64,000 nucleotides of DNA from assembly GCA_963082975.1 (NCBI GenBank), contig OY720347.1, positions 8,476,225 through 8,540,224 on the forward strand, read 5' to 3'. Positions 37,538 through 52,793 of this stretch are shown one piece after another. Within the stretch, counting starts at the first letter, position 1. Every line of letters starts with the position of its first letter. This DNA is from Labia minor (Eukaryota; Arthropoda; Insecta; Dermaptera; Spongiphoridae). The translations under genes and the position numbers were made by a program. The notes beneath the pieces were generated by a model. The model had not been told where the DNA came from and did not search any database. It worked only from the letters and a program-made list of their open reading frames with translations.

Positions 37538-38934
37538 AATAATTATTCATCAGAAATATCAATAATATATTTTTTTAATATTTTTATAATGTAAAATGAA
37601 CGAATTTATTATTTATTTTTAAAAATTTCATTTTTTAATTTTCCCGTAAAAATTATGAAAGGTCATCGTAGGATGACCCTAGGTTTTCGGCATAAAAACA
37701 TAATTATTCATCAGAAATATCAATAATATATTTTTTTAATATTTTTATGATGTAAAATTAAGAATTTATTATTTATTTTTAAAAATTTCATTTTTTAATT
37801 TTACCGTAAAAATTATGAAAGGTCATCTTAGGATGACCCTACGTTTTCGGCATAAAAAAATCATTATTCATCAGAAATATCAATAATATATTTTTTTAAT
37901 AATTTTATGATGTAAAATGAACGAATTTATTATTTTTTTTAAAACATTTCATTTTTTAATTTTACCGAAAATATTATGAAAGGTCATCTTAGGATGACCC
38001 TACGTTTTCGGCATAAAAAAATAATTTTTAGTAAGAAATATGAATAATATATTTTTTTAATATTTTTATGATGTAAAATGAACGAATTTATTATTTATTT
38101 TTAAAAATTTCATTTTTTAATTTTCCCCTAAAAATTATGAAAGATCATCGTACGATGACCCTAGGTTTTCGGCATAAACAAATAATTATTCATCAGAAAT
38201 ATCAATAATATATTTTTTTTAATATTTTTATGATGTAAAATGAACGAATTTATTATTTTTTTTAAAACATTTCATTTTTTAATTTTACCGAAAATATTAT
38301 GAAAGGTCATCTTAGGATGACCCTACGTTTTCGGCATAAAAAAATAATTATTCATCAGAAATATCAATAATATATTTTTTTAATATTTTTATGATGTAAA
38401 ATGAACGAATTTATTATTTATTTTTAAAAATTTCATTTTTTAATTTTCCCCTAAAAATTATGAAAGGTCATCGTAGGATGACCCTAGGTTTTAGGCATAA
38501 TAAAATAATTATTCATCAGAAATATCAATAATATATTTTTTTAATATTATTATGATGTAAAATGAACGAATTTATTATTTATTTTTAAATATTTCATTTT
38601 TTAATAATCCTGTAAAAATTATGAAAGGTCATCGTAGGATGACCCTAGGTTTTCGGCATAAAAAAATAATTTTTAGTAAGAAATATGAATAATATATTTT
38701 TTTTAATATTTTTATGATGTAAAATGAACGAATTTATTATTTTTTCTAAAACATTTCATTTTTTAATTTTACCGAAAATATTATGAAAGGTCATCTTAGG
38801 ATGACCCTAGGTTTTCGGCATAAAAAAATAATTATTCATCAGAAATATCAATAATATATATTTTTAATAATTTTATGATGTAAAATGAACGAATTTATTA
38901 TTTATTTTTAAAAATTTCATTTTTTAATTTTCCC

Positions 38935-41715
38935 CTAAAAATTATGAAAGGTCATCGTAGGATGACCCTAGGTTTTAGGCATAATAAAATAATTATTCAT
39001 CAGAAATATCAATAATATATTTTTTTAATATTATTATGATGTAAAATGAACGAATTTATTATTTATTTTTAAAAATTTCATTTTTTAATAATCCTGTAAA
39101 AATTATGAAAGGTCATCGTAGGATGACCTTAGGTTTTCGGCATAAAAAAATAATTTTTAGTAAGAAATATGAATAATATATGTTTTTTAATATTTTTATG
39201 ATGTAAAATGAACGAATTTATTATTTTTTTTAAAACATTTCATTTTTTAATTTTACCGAAAATATTATGAAAGGTCATCTTAGGATGACCCTAGGTTTAC
39301 GGCATAAAAAAATAATTATTCATCAGAAATATCAATAATATATTTTTTTAATAATTTTATGATGTAAAATGAACGAATTTATTATTTATTTTTAAAAATT
39401 TCATTTTTTAATTTTACCGTAAAAATTATGAAAGGTCATCGTACGATGACCCTAGGTTTTCGGCATAAACAAATAATTATTCATCAGAAATATCAATAAT
39501 ATATTTTTTTTAATATTTTTATGATGTAAAATGAACGAATTTATTATTTTTTTTAAAACATTTCATTTTTTAATTTTACCGAAAATATTATGAAAGGTCA
39601 TCTTAGGATGACCCTACGTTTTCGGCATAAAAAAATAATTATTCATCAGAAATATCATTAATATATTTTTTTAATAATTTTATGATGTAAAATGAACGAA
39701 TTTATTATTTTTTTTAAAACATTTCATTTTTTAATTTTACCGAAAATATTATGAAAGGTCATCTTAGGATGACCCTAGGTTTTCATCATAAAAAAATAAT
39801 TATTCATCAGAAATATCAATAATATATATTTTTAATAATTTTATGATGTAAAATGAACGAATTTATTATTTATTTTTAAAAATTTCATTTTTTAATTTTC
39901 CCGTAAAAATTATGAAAGGTCATCGTAGGATGACCCTAGGTTTACGGCATAAAAAAATAATTATTCATCAGAAATATCAATAATATATTTTTTTAATATT
40001 TTTATGATGTAAAATGAAGAATTTATTATTTATTTTTAAAAATTTCATTTTTTAATTTTCCCCTAAAAATTATGAAAGGTCATCGTAGGATGACCCTAGG
40101 TTTTAGGCATAATAAAATAATTATTCATCAGAAATATCAATAATATATTTTTTTAATATTATTATGATGTAAAATGAACGAATTTATTATTTATTTTTAA
40201 ATATTTCATTTTTTAATAATCCTGTAAAAATTATGAAAGGTCATCTTAGGATGACCCTAGGTTTTCGGCATAAAAAAATAATTTTTAGTAAGAAATATGA
40301 ATAATATATTTTTTTTAATATTTTTATGATGTAAAATGAACGAATTTATTATTTTTTCTAAAACATTTCATTTTTTAATTTTACCGAAAATATTATGAAA
40401 GGTCATCTTAGGATGACCCTAGGTTTTCGGCATAAAAAAATAATTATTCATCAGAAATATCAATAATATATATTTTTAATAATTTTATGATGTAAAATGA
40501 ACGAATTTATTATTTATTTTTAAAAATTTCATTTTTTAATTTTCCCGTAAAAATTATGAAAGGTCATCGTAGGATGACCCTAGGTTTACGGCATAAAAAA
40601 ATAATTATTCATCAGAAATATCATTAATATATTTTTTTAATAATTTTATGATGTAAAATGAACGAATTTATTATTTTTTTTAAAACATTTCATTTTTTAA
40701 TTTTACCGAAAATATTATGAAAGGTCATCTTAGGATGACCCTAGGTTTTCATCATAAAAAAATAATTATTCATCAGAAATATCAATAATATATATTTTTA
40801 ATAATTTTATGATGTAAAATGAACGAATTTATTATTTATTTTTAAAAATTTCATTTTTTAATTTTCCCGTAAAAATTATGAAAGGTCATCGTAGGATGAC
40901 CCTAGGTTTACGGCATAAAAAAATAATTATTCATCAGAAATATCAATAATATATTTTTTTAATATTTTTATGATGTAAAATGAAGAATTTATTATTTATT
41001 TTTAAAAATTTCATTTTTTAATTTTCCCCTAAAAATTATGAAAGGTCATCGTAGGATGACCCTAGGTTTTAGGCATAATAAAATAATTATTCATCAGAAA
41101 TATCAATAATATATTTTTTTAATATTATTATGATGTAAAATGAACGAATTTATTATTTATTTTTAAATATTTCATTTTTTAATAATCCTGTAAAAATTAT
41201 GAAAGGTCATCTTAGGATGACCCTAGGTTTTCGGCATAAAAAAATAATTTTTAGTAAGAAATATGAATAATATATTTTTTTTAATATTTTTATGATGTAA
41301 AATGAACGAATTTATTATTTTTTCTAAAACATTTCATTTTTTAATTTTACCGAAAATATTATGAAAGGTCATCTTAGGATGACCCTAGGTTTTCGGCATA
41401 AAAAAATAATTATTCATCAGAAATATCAATAATATATATTTTTAATAATTTTATGATGTAAAATGAACGAATTTATTATTTATTTTTAAAAATTTCATTT
41501 TTTAATTTTCCCGTAAAATTATGAAAGGTCATCGTAGGATGACCCTAGGTTTACGGCATAAAAAAATAATTATTCATCAGAAATATCAATAATATATTTT
41601 TTTAATATTTTTATGATGTAAAATGAAGAATTTATTATTTATTTTTAAAAATTTCATTTTTTAATTTTCCCCTAAAAATTATGAAAGGTCATCGTAGGAT
41701 GACCCTAGGTTTTAG
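38935..41715 (+). repeat. Long-range duplicated block, copy 1 (offset ~13.86 kb)
   Basis: Matches 52794-55575. Marks TTTTCATCAT at 39780 and 40746 match 53639 and 54605, and AGGAATAAT (41715) matches 55575. The 966-bp doubling of the TTTTCATCAT unit is present in both copies, so that doubling is older than this block copy. Differences include a one-base A deletion near 41515 (CCGTAAAATT) here, and at 54400 TACCGTAAAA in the partner against CCCGTAAAA here. Confidence 0.85.
41511..41520 (+). other. 1-bp A deletion in dyad left spacer
   Basis: The unit reads CCGTAAAATTATG with four A where others have five. The aligned partner near 55,371 keeps five, so the deletion postdates the 13.86-kb copying. 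Confidence 0.8.
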
Positions 41716-42525
41716 GAATAATAAAATAATTATTCATCAGAAATATCAATAATATATTTTTTTAATAATTTTATGATGTAAAATGAACGAATTTATTATT
41801 TATTTTTAAAAATTTCATTTTTTAATTTTCCCCTAAAAATTATGAAAGATCATCGTACGATGACCCTAGGTTTTCGGCATAAACAAATAATTATTCATCA
41901 GAAATATCAATAATATATTTTTTTTAATATTTTTATGATGTAAAATGAACGAATTTATTATTTTTTTTAAAACATTTCATTTTTTAATTTTACCGAAAAT
42001 ATTATGAAAGGTCATCTTAGGATGACCCTACGTTTTCGGCATAAAAAAATAATTATTCATCAGAAATATCAATAATATATTTTTTTAATATTTTTATGAT
42101 GTAAAATGAACGAATTTATTATTTATTTTTAAAAATTTCATTTTTTAATTTTCCCCTAAAAATTATGAAAGGTCATCGTAGGATGACCCTAGGTTTTAGG
42201 CATAATAAAATAATTATTCATCAGAAATATCAATAATATATTTTTTTAATATTATTATGATGTAAAATGAACGAATTTATTATTTATTTTTAAATATTTC
42301 ATTTTTTAATAATCCGGTAAAAATTATGAAAGGTCATCGTAGGATGACCCTAGGTTTTCGGCATAAAAAAATAATTTTTAGTAAGAAATATGAATAATAT
42401 ATTTTTTTTAATATTTTTATGATGTAAAATGAACGAATTTATTATTTTTTCTAAAACATTTCATTTTTTAATTTTACCGAAAATATTATGAAAGGTCATC
42501 TTAGGATGACCCTAGGTTTTCGGCA

Positions 42526-42534
42526 TAAAAAATA
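42526..42534 (+). other. 1-bp A deletion in monomer head
   Basis: After CGGCAT there are six A before TAATT where this unit type has seven. It appears private. Confidence 0.75.
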
Positions 42535-42793
42535 ATTATTCATCAGAAATATCAATAATATATATTTTTAATAATTTTATGATGTAAAATGAACGAATTT
42601 ATTATTTATTTTTAAAAATTTCATTTTTTAATTTTCCCGTAAAAATTATGAAAGGTCATCGTAGGATGACCCTAGGTTTACGGCATAAAAAAATAATTAT
42701 TCATCAGAAATATCAATAATATATTTTTTTAATATTTTTATGATGTAAAATGAACGAATTTATTATTTATTTTTAAAAATTTCATTTTTTAAT

Positions 42794-45700
42794 AATCCTG
42801 TAAAAATTATGAAAGGTCATCGTAGGATGACCTTAGGTTTTCGGCATAAAAAAATAATTTTTAGTAAGAAATATGAATAATATATGTTTTTTAATATTTT
42901 TATGATGTAAAATGAACGAATTTATTATTTTTTTTAAAACATTTCATTTTTTAATTTTACCGAAAATATTATGAAAGGTCATCTTAGGATGACCCTAGGT
43001 TTACGGCATAAAAAAATAATTATTCATCAGAAATATCAATAATATATTTTTTTAATAATTTTATGATGTAAAATGAACGAATTTATTATTTATTTTTAAA
43101 AATTTCATTTTTTAATTTTACCGTAAAAATTATGAAAGGTCATCGTACGATGACCCTAGGTTTTCGGCATAAACAAATAATTATTCATCAGAAATATCAA
43201 TAATATATTTTTTTTAATATTTTTATGATGTAAAATGAACGAATTTATTATTTTTTTTAAAACATTTCATTTTTTAATTTTACCGAAAATATTATGAAAG
43301 GTCATCTTAGGATGACCCTACGTTTTCGGCATAAAAAAATAATTATTCAACAGAAATATCATTAATATATTTTTTTAATAATTTTATGATGTAAAATGAA
43401 CGAATTTATTATTTTTTTTAAAACATTTCATTTTTTAATTTTACCGAAAATATTATGAAAGGTCATCTTAGGATGACCCTAGGTTTTCATCATAAAAAAA
43501 TAATTATTCATCAGAAATATCAATAATATATATTTTTAATAATTTTATGATGTAAAATGAACGAATTTATTATTTATTTTTAAAAATTTCATTTTTTAAT
43601 TTTACCGTAAAAATTATGAAAGGTCATCGTACGATGACCTTAGGTTTTCGGCATAAAAAAATAATTATTCATCAGAAATATCAATAATATATTTTTTTAA
43701 TATTTTTATGATGTAAAATGAACGAATTTATTATTTATTTTTAAAAATTTCATTTTTTAATTTTCCCCTAAAAATTATGAAAGGTCATCGTAGGATGACC
43801 CTAGGTTTTAGGCATAATAAAATAATTATTCATCAGAAATATCAATAATATATTTTTTTAATATTATTATGATGTAAAATGAACGAATTTATTATTTATT
43901 TTTAAAAATTTCATTTTTTTAATAATCCTGTAAAAATTATGAAAGGTCATCGTAGGATGACCTTAGGTTTTCGGCATAAAAAAATAATTTTTAGTAAGAA
44001 ATATGAATAATATATGTTTTTTAATATTTTTATGATGTAAAATGAACGAATTTATTATTTTTTTTAAAACATTTCATTTTTTAATTTTACCGAAAATATT
44101 ATGAAAGGTCATCTTAGGATGACCCTAGGTTTTCGGCATAAAAAAATAATTATTCATCAGAAATATCAATAATATATTTTTTTAATAATTTTATGATGTA
44201 AAATGAACGAATTTATTATTTATTTTTAAAAATTTCATTTTTTAATTTTCCCGTAAAAATTATGAAAGGTCATCGTACAGTGACCCTAGGTTTTCGGCAT
44301 AAACAAATAATTATTCATCAGAAATATCAATAATATATTTTTTTTAATATTTTAATAATGTAAAATGAACGAATTTATTATTTTTTTTAAAACATTTCAT
44401 TTTTTAATTTTACCGAAAATATTATGAAAGGTCATCTTAGGATGACCCTACGTTTTCGGCATAAAAAAATAATTATTGATCAGAAATATCAATAATATAT
44501 TTTTTTAATATTTTTATAATGTAAAATGAACGAATTTATTATTTATTTTTAAAAATTTCATTTTTTAATTTTCCCGTAAAAATTATGAAAGATCATCGTA
44601 GGATGACCCTAGGTTTTCTGCATAAAAAAATAATTTTTAGTAAGAAATATGAATAATATATGTTTTTTAATATTTTTATGATGTAAAATGAACGAATGTA
44701 TTATTTTTTTTAAAACATTTCATTTTTTAATTTTACCGAAAATATTATGAAAGGTCATCTTAGGATGACCCTACGTTTTCGGCATAAAAAAATAATTATT
44801 CATCAGAAATATCAATAATATATTTTTTTAATATTTTAATGATGTAAAATGAACGAATTTATTATTTATTTTTAAAAATTTCATTTTTTAATTTTCCCCT
44901 AAAAATTATGAAAGGTCATCGTAGGATGACCCTAGGTTTTAGGCATAATAAAATAATTATTCATCAGAAATATCAATAATATATTTTTTTAATATTTTTA
45001 TAATGTAAAATGAACGAATTTATTATTTATTTTTAAAAATTTCATTTTTTAATTTTCCCGTAAAAATTATGAAAGATCATCGTAGGATGACCCTAGGTTT
45101 TCGGCATAAAAAAATAATTTTTAGTAAGAAATATGAATAATATAGGTTTTTTAATATTTTTATGATGTAAAATGAACGAATGTATTATTTTTTTTAAAAC
45201 ATTTCATTTTTTAATTTTACCGAAAATATTATGAAAGGTCATCTTAGGATGACCCTAGGTTTTCGGCATAAAAAAATAATTATTCATCAGAAATATCAAT
45301 AATATATTTTTTTAATATTTTTATTATGTAAAATGAAGAATTTATTATTTATTTTTAAAAATTTCATTTTTTAATTTTACCGTAAAAATTATGAAAGGTC
45401 ATCGTACGATGACCCTAGGTTTTCGGCATAAACAAATAATTATTCATCAGAAATATCAATAATATATTTTTTTAATATTTTTATGATGTAAAATGAAGAA
45501 TTTATTATTTATTTTTAAAAATTTCATTTTTTAATTTTACCGTAAAAATTATGAAAGGTCATCGTACGATGACCCTAGGTTTTAGGCATAATAAAATAAT
45601 TATTCATCAGAAATATCAATAATATATTTTTTTAATATTTTTATAATGTAAAATGAACGAATTTATTATTTATTTTTAAAAATTTCATTTTTTAATTTTC

Positions 45701-45856
45701 CCGTAAAAATTATGAAAGGTCATCGTAGGATGACCCTAGGTTTTCGGCATAAAAACATAATTATTCATCAGAAATATCAATAATATATTTTTTTAATATT
45801 TTTATGATGTAAAATTAAGAATTTATTATTTATTTTTAAAAATTTCATTTTTTAAT
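42794..45856 (+). repeat. 19-unit tandem duplication (3063 bp), copy 1
   Basis: Every landmark I checked in this block recurs at exactly 3063 bp: TCAACAG 43347 and 46410, the seven-T TCATTTTTTTAATAAT at 43911 and 46974, CGTACAG 44274 and 47337, CTGC 44618 and 47681, ATAGG 45141 and 48204. I saw no base difference between copies. The edges are set by the ATAATCCTG unit at the left (copy 1 near 42781-42800, copy 2 near 45844-45863). Confidence 0.88.
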
Positions 45857-48800
45857 AATCCTGTAAAAATTATGAAAGGTCATCGTAGGATGACCTTAGG
45901 TTTTCGGCATAAAAAAATAATTTTTAGTAAGAAATATGAATAATATATGTTTTTTAATATTTTTATGATGTAAAATGAACGAATTTATTATTTTTTTTAA
46001 AACATTTCATTTTTTAATTTTACCGAAAATATTATGAAAGGTCATCTTAGGATGACCCTAGGTTTACGGCATAAAAAAATAATTATTCATCAGAAATATC
46101 AATAATATATTTTTTTAATAATTTTATGATGTAAAATGAACGAATTTATTATTTATTTTTAAAAATTTCATTTTTTAATTTTACCGTAAAAATTATGAAA
46201 GGTCATCGTACGATGACCCTAGGTTTTCGGCATAAACAAATAATTATTCATCAGAAATATCAATAATATATTTTTTTTAATATTTTTATGATGTAAAATG
46301 AACGAATTTATTATTTTTTTTAAAACATTTCATTTTTTAATTTTACCGAAAATATTATGAAAGGTCATCTTAGGATGACCCTACGTTTTCGGCATAAAAA
46401 AATAATTATTCAACAGAAATATCATTAATATATTTTTTTAATAATTTTATGATGTAAAATGAACGAATTTATTATTTTTTTTAAAACATTTCATTTTTTA
46501 ATTTTACCGAAAATATTATGAAAGGTCATCTTAGGATGACCCTAGGTTTTCATCATAAAAAAATAATTATTCATCAGAAATATCAATAATATATATTTTT
46601 AATAATTTTATGATGTAAAATGAACGAATTTATTATTTATTTTTAAAAATTTCATTTTTTAATTTTACCGTAAAAATTATGAAAGGTCATCGTACGATGA
46701 CCTTAGGTTTTCGGCATAAAAAAATAATTATTCATCAGAAATATCAATAATATATTTTTTTAATATTTTTATGATGTAAAATGAACGAATTTATTATTTA
46801 TTTTTAAAAATTTCATTTTTTAATTTTCCCCTAAAAATTATGAAAGGTCATCGTAGGATGACCCTAGGTTTTAGGCATAATAAAATAATTATTCATCAGA
46901 AATATCAATAATATATTTTTTTAATATTATTATGATGTAAAATGAACGAATTTATTATTTATTTTTAAAAATTTCATTTTTTTAATAATCCTGTAAAAAT
47001 TATGAAAGGTCATCGTAGGATGACCTTAGGTTTTCGGCATAAAAAAATAATTTTTAGTAAGAAATATGAATAATATATGTTTTTTAATATTTTTATGATG
47101 TAAAATGAACGAATTTATTATTTTTTTTAAAACATTTCATTTTTTAATTTTACCGAAAATATTATGAAAGGTCATCTTAGGATGACCCTAGGTTTTCGGC
47201 ATAAAAAAATAATTATTCATCAGAAATATCAATAATATATTTTTTTAATAATTTTATGATGTAAAATGAACGAATTTATTATTTATTTTTAAAAATTTCA
47301 TTTTTTAATTTTCCCGTAAAAATTATGAAAGGTCATCGTACAGTGACCCTAGGTTTTCGGCATAAACAAATAATTATTCATCAGAAATATCAATAATATA
47401 TTTTTTTTAATATTTTAATAATGTAAAATGAACGAATTTATTATTTTTTTTAAAACATTTCATTTTTTAATTTTACCGAAAATATTATGAAAGGTCATCT
47501 TAGGATGACCCTACGTTTTCGGCATAAAAAAATAATTATTGATCAGAAATATCAATAATATATTTTTTTAATATTTTTATAATGTAAAATGAACGAATTT
47601 ATTATTTATTTTTAAAAATTTCATTTTTTAATTTTCCCGTAAAAATTATGAAAGATCATCGTAGGATGACCCTAGGTTTTCTGCATAAAAAAATAATTTT
47701 TAGTAAGAAATATGAATAATATATGTTTTTTAATATTTTTATGATGTAAAATGAACGAATGTATTATTTTTTTTAAAACATTTCATTTTTTAATTTTACC
47801 GAAAATATTATGAAAGGTCATCTTAGGATGACCCTACGTTTTCGGCATAAAAAAATAATTATTCATCAGAAATATCAATAATATATTTTTTTAATATTTT
47901 AATGATGTAAAATGAACGAATTTATTATTTATTTTTAAAAATTTCATTTTTTAATTTTCCCCTAAAAATTATGAAAGGTCATCGTAGGATGACCCTAGGT
48001 TTTAGGCATAATAAAATAATTATTCATCAGAAATATCAATAATATATTTTTTTAATATTTTTATAATGTAAAATGAACGAATTTATTATTTATTTTTAAA
48101 AATTTCATTTTTTAATTTTCCCGTAAAAATTATGAAAGATCATCGTAGGATGACCCTAGGTTTTCGGCATAAAAAAATAATTTTTAGTAAGAAATATGAA
48201 TAATATAGGTTTTTTAATATTTTTATGATGTAAAATGAACGAATGTATTATTTTTTTTAAAACATTTCATTTTTTAATTTTACCGAAAATATTATGAAAG
48301 GTCATCTTAGGATGACCCTAGGTTTTCGGCATAAAAAAATAATTATTCATCAGAAATATCAATAATATATTTTTTTAATATTTTTATTATGTAAAATGAA
48401 GAATTTATTATTTATTTTTAAAAATTTCATTTTTTAATTTTACCGTAAAAATTATGAAAGGTCATCGTACGATGACCCTAGGTTTTCGGCATAAACAAAT
48501 AATTATTCATCAGAAATATCAATAATATATTTTTTTAATATTTTTATGATGTAAAATGAAGAATTTATTATTTATTTTTAAAAATTTCATTTTTTAATTT
48601 TACCGTAAAAATTATGAAAGGTCATCGTACGATGACCCTAGGTTTTAGGCATAATAAAATAATTATTCATCAGAAATATCAATAATATATTTTTTTAATA
48701 TTTTTATAATGTAAAATGAACGAATTTATTATTTATTTTTAAAAATTTCATTTTTTAATTTTCCCGTAAAAATTATGAAAGGTCATCGTAGGATGACCCT

Positions 48801-48919
48801 AGGTTTTCGGCATAAAAACATAATTATTCATCAGAAATATCAATAATATATTTTTTTAATATTTTTATGATGTAAAATTAAGAATTTATTATTTATTTTT
48901 AAAAATTTCATTTTTTAAT
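45857..48919 (+). repeat. 19-unit tandem duplication (3063 bp), copy 2
   Basis: Follows copy 1 directly and appears the same base for base at all marks examined. The join is visible as a hybrid unit at about 45,816-45,857, where the AAAATTAAGAA unit runs into TTTTTTAATAATCCTG instead of its usual TTTTTTAATTTTACCG; at the far end of copy 2 (about 48,879-48,930) the usual combination is found. Such identity points to a very recent duplication, or to an assembly duplication. Confidence 0.87.
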
Positions 48920-49867
48920 TTTACCGTAAAAATTATGAAAGGTCATCTTAGGATGACCCTACGTTTTCGGCATAAAAAAATAATTATTCATCAGAAATAT
49001 CAATAATATATTTTTTTAATAATTTTATGATGTAAAATGAACGAATTTATTATTTTTTTTAAAACATTTCATTTTTTAATTTTACCGAAAATATTATGAA
49101 AGGTCATCTTAGGATGACCCTACGTTTTCGGCATAAAAAAATAATTTTTAGTAAGAAATATGAATAATATATTTTTTTAATATTTTTATGATGTAAAATG
49201 AACGAATTTATTATTTATTTTTAAAAATTTCATTTTTTAATTTTCCCCTAAAAATTATGAAAGATCATCGTACGATGACCCTAGGTTTTCGGCATAAACA
49301 AATAATTATTCATCAGAAATATCAATAATATATTTTTTTTAATATTTTTATGATGTAAAATGAACGAATTTATTATTTTTTTTAAAACATTTCATTTTTT
49401 AATTTTACCGAAAATATTATGAAAGGTCATCTTAGGATGACCCTACGTTTTCGGCATAAAAAAATAATTATTCATCAGAAATATCAATAATATATTTTTT
49501 TAATATTTTTATGATGTAAAATGAACGAATTTATTATTTATTTTTAAAAATTTCATTTTTTAATTTTCCCCTAAAAATTATGAAAGGTCATCGTAGGATG
49601 ACCCTAGGTTTTAGGCATAATAAAATAATTATTCATCAGAAATATCAATAATATATTTTTTTAATATTATTATGATGTAAAATGAACGAATTTATTATTT
49701 ATTTTTAAATATTTCATTTTTTAATAATCCTGTAAAAATTATGAAAGGTCATCGTAGGATGACCCTAGGTTTTCGGCATAAAAAAATAATTTTTAGTAAG
49801 AAATATGAATAATATATTTTTTTTAATATTTTTATGATGTAAAATGAACGAATTTATTATTTTTTCT
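47129..49867 (+). repeat. 17-unit tandem duplication (2739 bp), copy 1
   Basis: Overlaps the second 19-unit copy and repeats at 49868-52606 with an offset of 2739 bp: CGTACAG 47337 and 50076, CTGC 47681 and 50420, ATAGG 48204 and 50943. The left edge lies just after the TTTTTTTT/TTTTTTCT difference near 47,129 and 49,868. Confidence 0.86.
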
Positions 49868-52606
49868 AAAACATTTCATTTTTTAATTTTACCGAAAATA
49901 TTATGAAAGGTCATCTTAGGATGACCCTAGGTTTTCGGCATAAAAAAATAATTATTCATCAGAAATATCAATAATATATTTTTTTAATAATTTTATGATG
50001 TAAAATGAACGAATTTATTATTTATTTTTAAAAATTTCATTTTTTAATTTTCCCGTAAAAATTATGAAAGGTCATCGTACAGTGACCCTAGGTTTTCGGC
50101 ATAAACAAATAATTATTCATCAGAAATATCAATAATATATTTTTTTTAATATTTTAATAATGTAAAATGAACGAATTTATTATTTTTTTTAAAACATTTC
50201 ATTTTTTAATTTTACCGAAAATATTATGAAAGGTCATCTTAGGATGACCCTACGTTTTCGGCATAAAAAAATAATTATTGATCAGAAATATCAATAATAT
50301 ATTTTTTTAATATTTTTATAATGTAAAATGAACGAATTTATTATTTATTTTTAAAAATTTCATTTTTTAATTTTCCCGTAAAAATTATGAAAGATCATCG
50401 TAGGATGACCCTAGGTTTTCTGCATAAAAAAATAATTTTTAGTAAGAAATATGAATAATATATGTTTTTTAATATTTTTATGATGTAAAATGAACGAATG
50501 TATTATTTTTTTTAAAACATTTCATTTTTTAATTTTACCGAAAATATTATGAAAGGTCATCTTAGGATGACCCTACGTTTTCGGCATAAAAAAATAATTA
50601 TTCATCAGAAATATCAATAATATATTTTTTTAATATTTTAATGATGTAAAATGAACGAATTTATTATTTATTTTTAAAAATTTCATTTTTTAATTTTCCC
50701 CTAAAAATTATGAAAGGTCATCGTAGGATGACCCTAGGTTTTAGGCATAATAAAATAATTATTCATCAGAAATATCAATAATATATTTTTTTAATATTTT
50801 TATAATGTAAAATGAACGAATTTATTATTTATTTTTAAAAATTTCATTTTTTAATTTTCCCGTAAAAATTATGAAAGATCATCGTAGGATGACCCTAGGT
50901 TTTCGGCATAAAAAAATAATTTTTAGTAAGAAATATGAATAATATAGGTTTTTTAATATTTTTATGATGTAAAATGAACGAATGTATTATTTTTTTTAAA
51001 ACATTTCATTTTTTAATTTTACCGAAAATATTATGAAAGGTCATCTTAGGATGACCCTAGGTTTTCGGCATAAAAAAATAATTATTCATCAGAAATATCA
51101 ATAATATATTTTTTTAATATTTTTATTATGTAAAATGAAGAATTTATTATTTATTTTTAAAAATTTCATTTTTTAATTTTACCGTAAAAATTATGAAAGG
51201 TCATCGTACGATGACCCTAGGTTTTCGGCATAAACAAATAATTATTCATCAGAAATATCAATAATATATTTTTTTAATATTTTTATGATGTAAAATGAAG
51301 AATTTATTATTTATTTTTAAAAATTTCATTTTTTAATTTTACCGTAAAAATTATGAAAGGTCATCGTACGATGACCCTAGGTTTTAGGCATAATAAAATA
51401 ATTATTCATCAGAAATATCAATAATATATTTTTTTAATATTTTTATAATGTAAAATGAACGAATTTATTATTTATTTTTAAAAATTTCATTTTTTAATTT
51501 TCCCGTAAAAATTATGAAAGGTCATCGTAGGATGACCCTAGGTTTTCGGCATAAAAACATAATTATTCATCAGAAATATCAATAATATATTTTTTTAATA
51601 TTTTTATGATGTAAAATTAAGAATTTATTATTTATTTTTAAAAATTTCATTTTTTAATTTTACCGTAAAAATTATGAAAGGTCATCTTAGGATGACCCTA
51701 CGTTTTCGGCATAAAAAAATAATTATTCATCAGAAATATCAATAATATATTTTTTTAATAATTTTATGATGTAAAATGAACGAATTTATTATTTTTTTTA
51801 AAACATTTCATTTTTTAATTTTACCGAAAATATTATGAAAGGTCATCTTAGGATGACCCTACGTTTTCGGCATAAAAAAATAATTTTTAGTAAGAAATAT
51901 GAATAATATATTTTTTTAATATTTTTATGATGTAAAATGAACGAATTTATTATTTATTTTTAAAAATTTCATTTTTTAATTTTCCCCTAAAAATTATGAA
52001 AGATCATCGTACGATGACCCTAGGTTTTCGGCATAAACAAATAATTATTCATCAGAAATATCAATAATATATTTTTTTTAATATTTTTATGATGTAAAAT
52101 GAACGAATTTATTATTTTTTTTAAAACATTTCATTTTTTAATTTTACCGAAAATATTATGAAAGGTCATCTTAGGATGACCCTACGTTTTCGGCATAAAA
52201 AAATAATTATTCATCAGAAATATCAATAATATATTTTTTTAATATTTTTATGATGTAAAATGAACGAATTTATTATTTATTTTTAAAAATTTCATTTTTT
52301 AATTTTCCCCTAAAAATTATGAAAGGTCATCGTAGGATGACCCTAGGTTTTAGGCATAATAAAATAATTATTCATCAGAAATATCAATAATATATTTTTT
52401 TAATATTATTATGATGTAAAATGAACGAATTTATTATTTATTTTTAAATATTTCATTTTTTAATAATCCTGTAAAAATTATGAAAGGTCATCGTAGGATG
52501 ACCCTAGGTTTTCGGCATAAAAAAATAATTTTTAGTAAGAAATATGAATAATATATTTTTTTTAATATTTTTATGATGTAAAATGAACGAATTTATTATT
52601 TTTTCT
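49868..52606 (+). repeat. 17-unit tandem duplication (2739 bp), copy 2
   Basis: Second copy, with matching sequence continuing to about 52,793, where CCCCTAAAA here replaces CCCGTAAAA at 50,054. Together with the 19-unit duplication this puts three copies of the same neighbourhood side by side (CTGC 44618, 47681, 50420) at unequal spacing, a pattern expected from two successive unequal exchanges. Confidence 0.86.
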
Positions 52607-52793
52607 AAAACATTTCATTTTTTAATTTTACCGAAAATATTATGAAAGGTCATCTTAGGATGACCCTAGGTTTTCGGCATAAAAAAATAATTATTCATCA
52701 GAAATATCAATAATATATTTTTTTAATAATTTTATGATGTAAAATGAACGAATTTATTATTTATTTTTAAAAATTTCATTTTTTAATTTTCCC

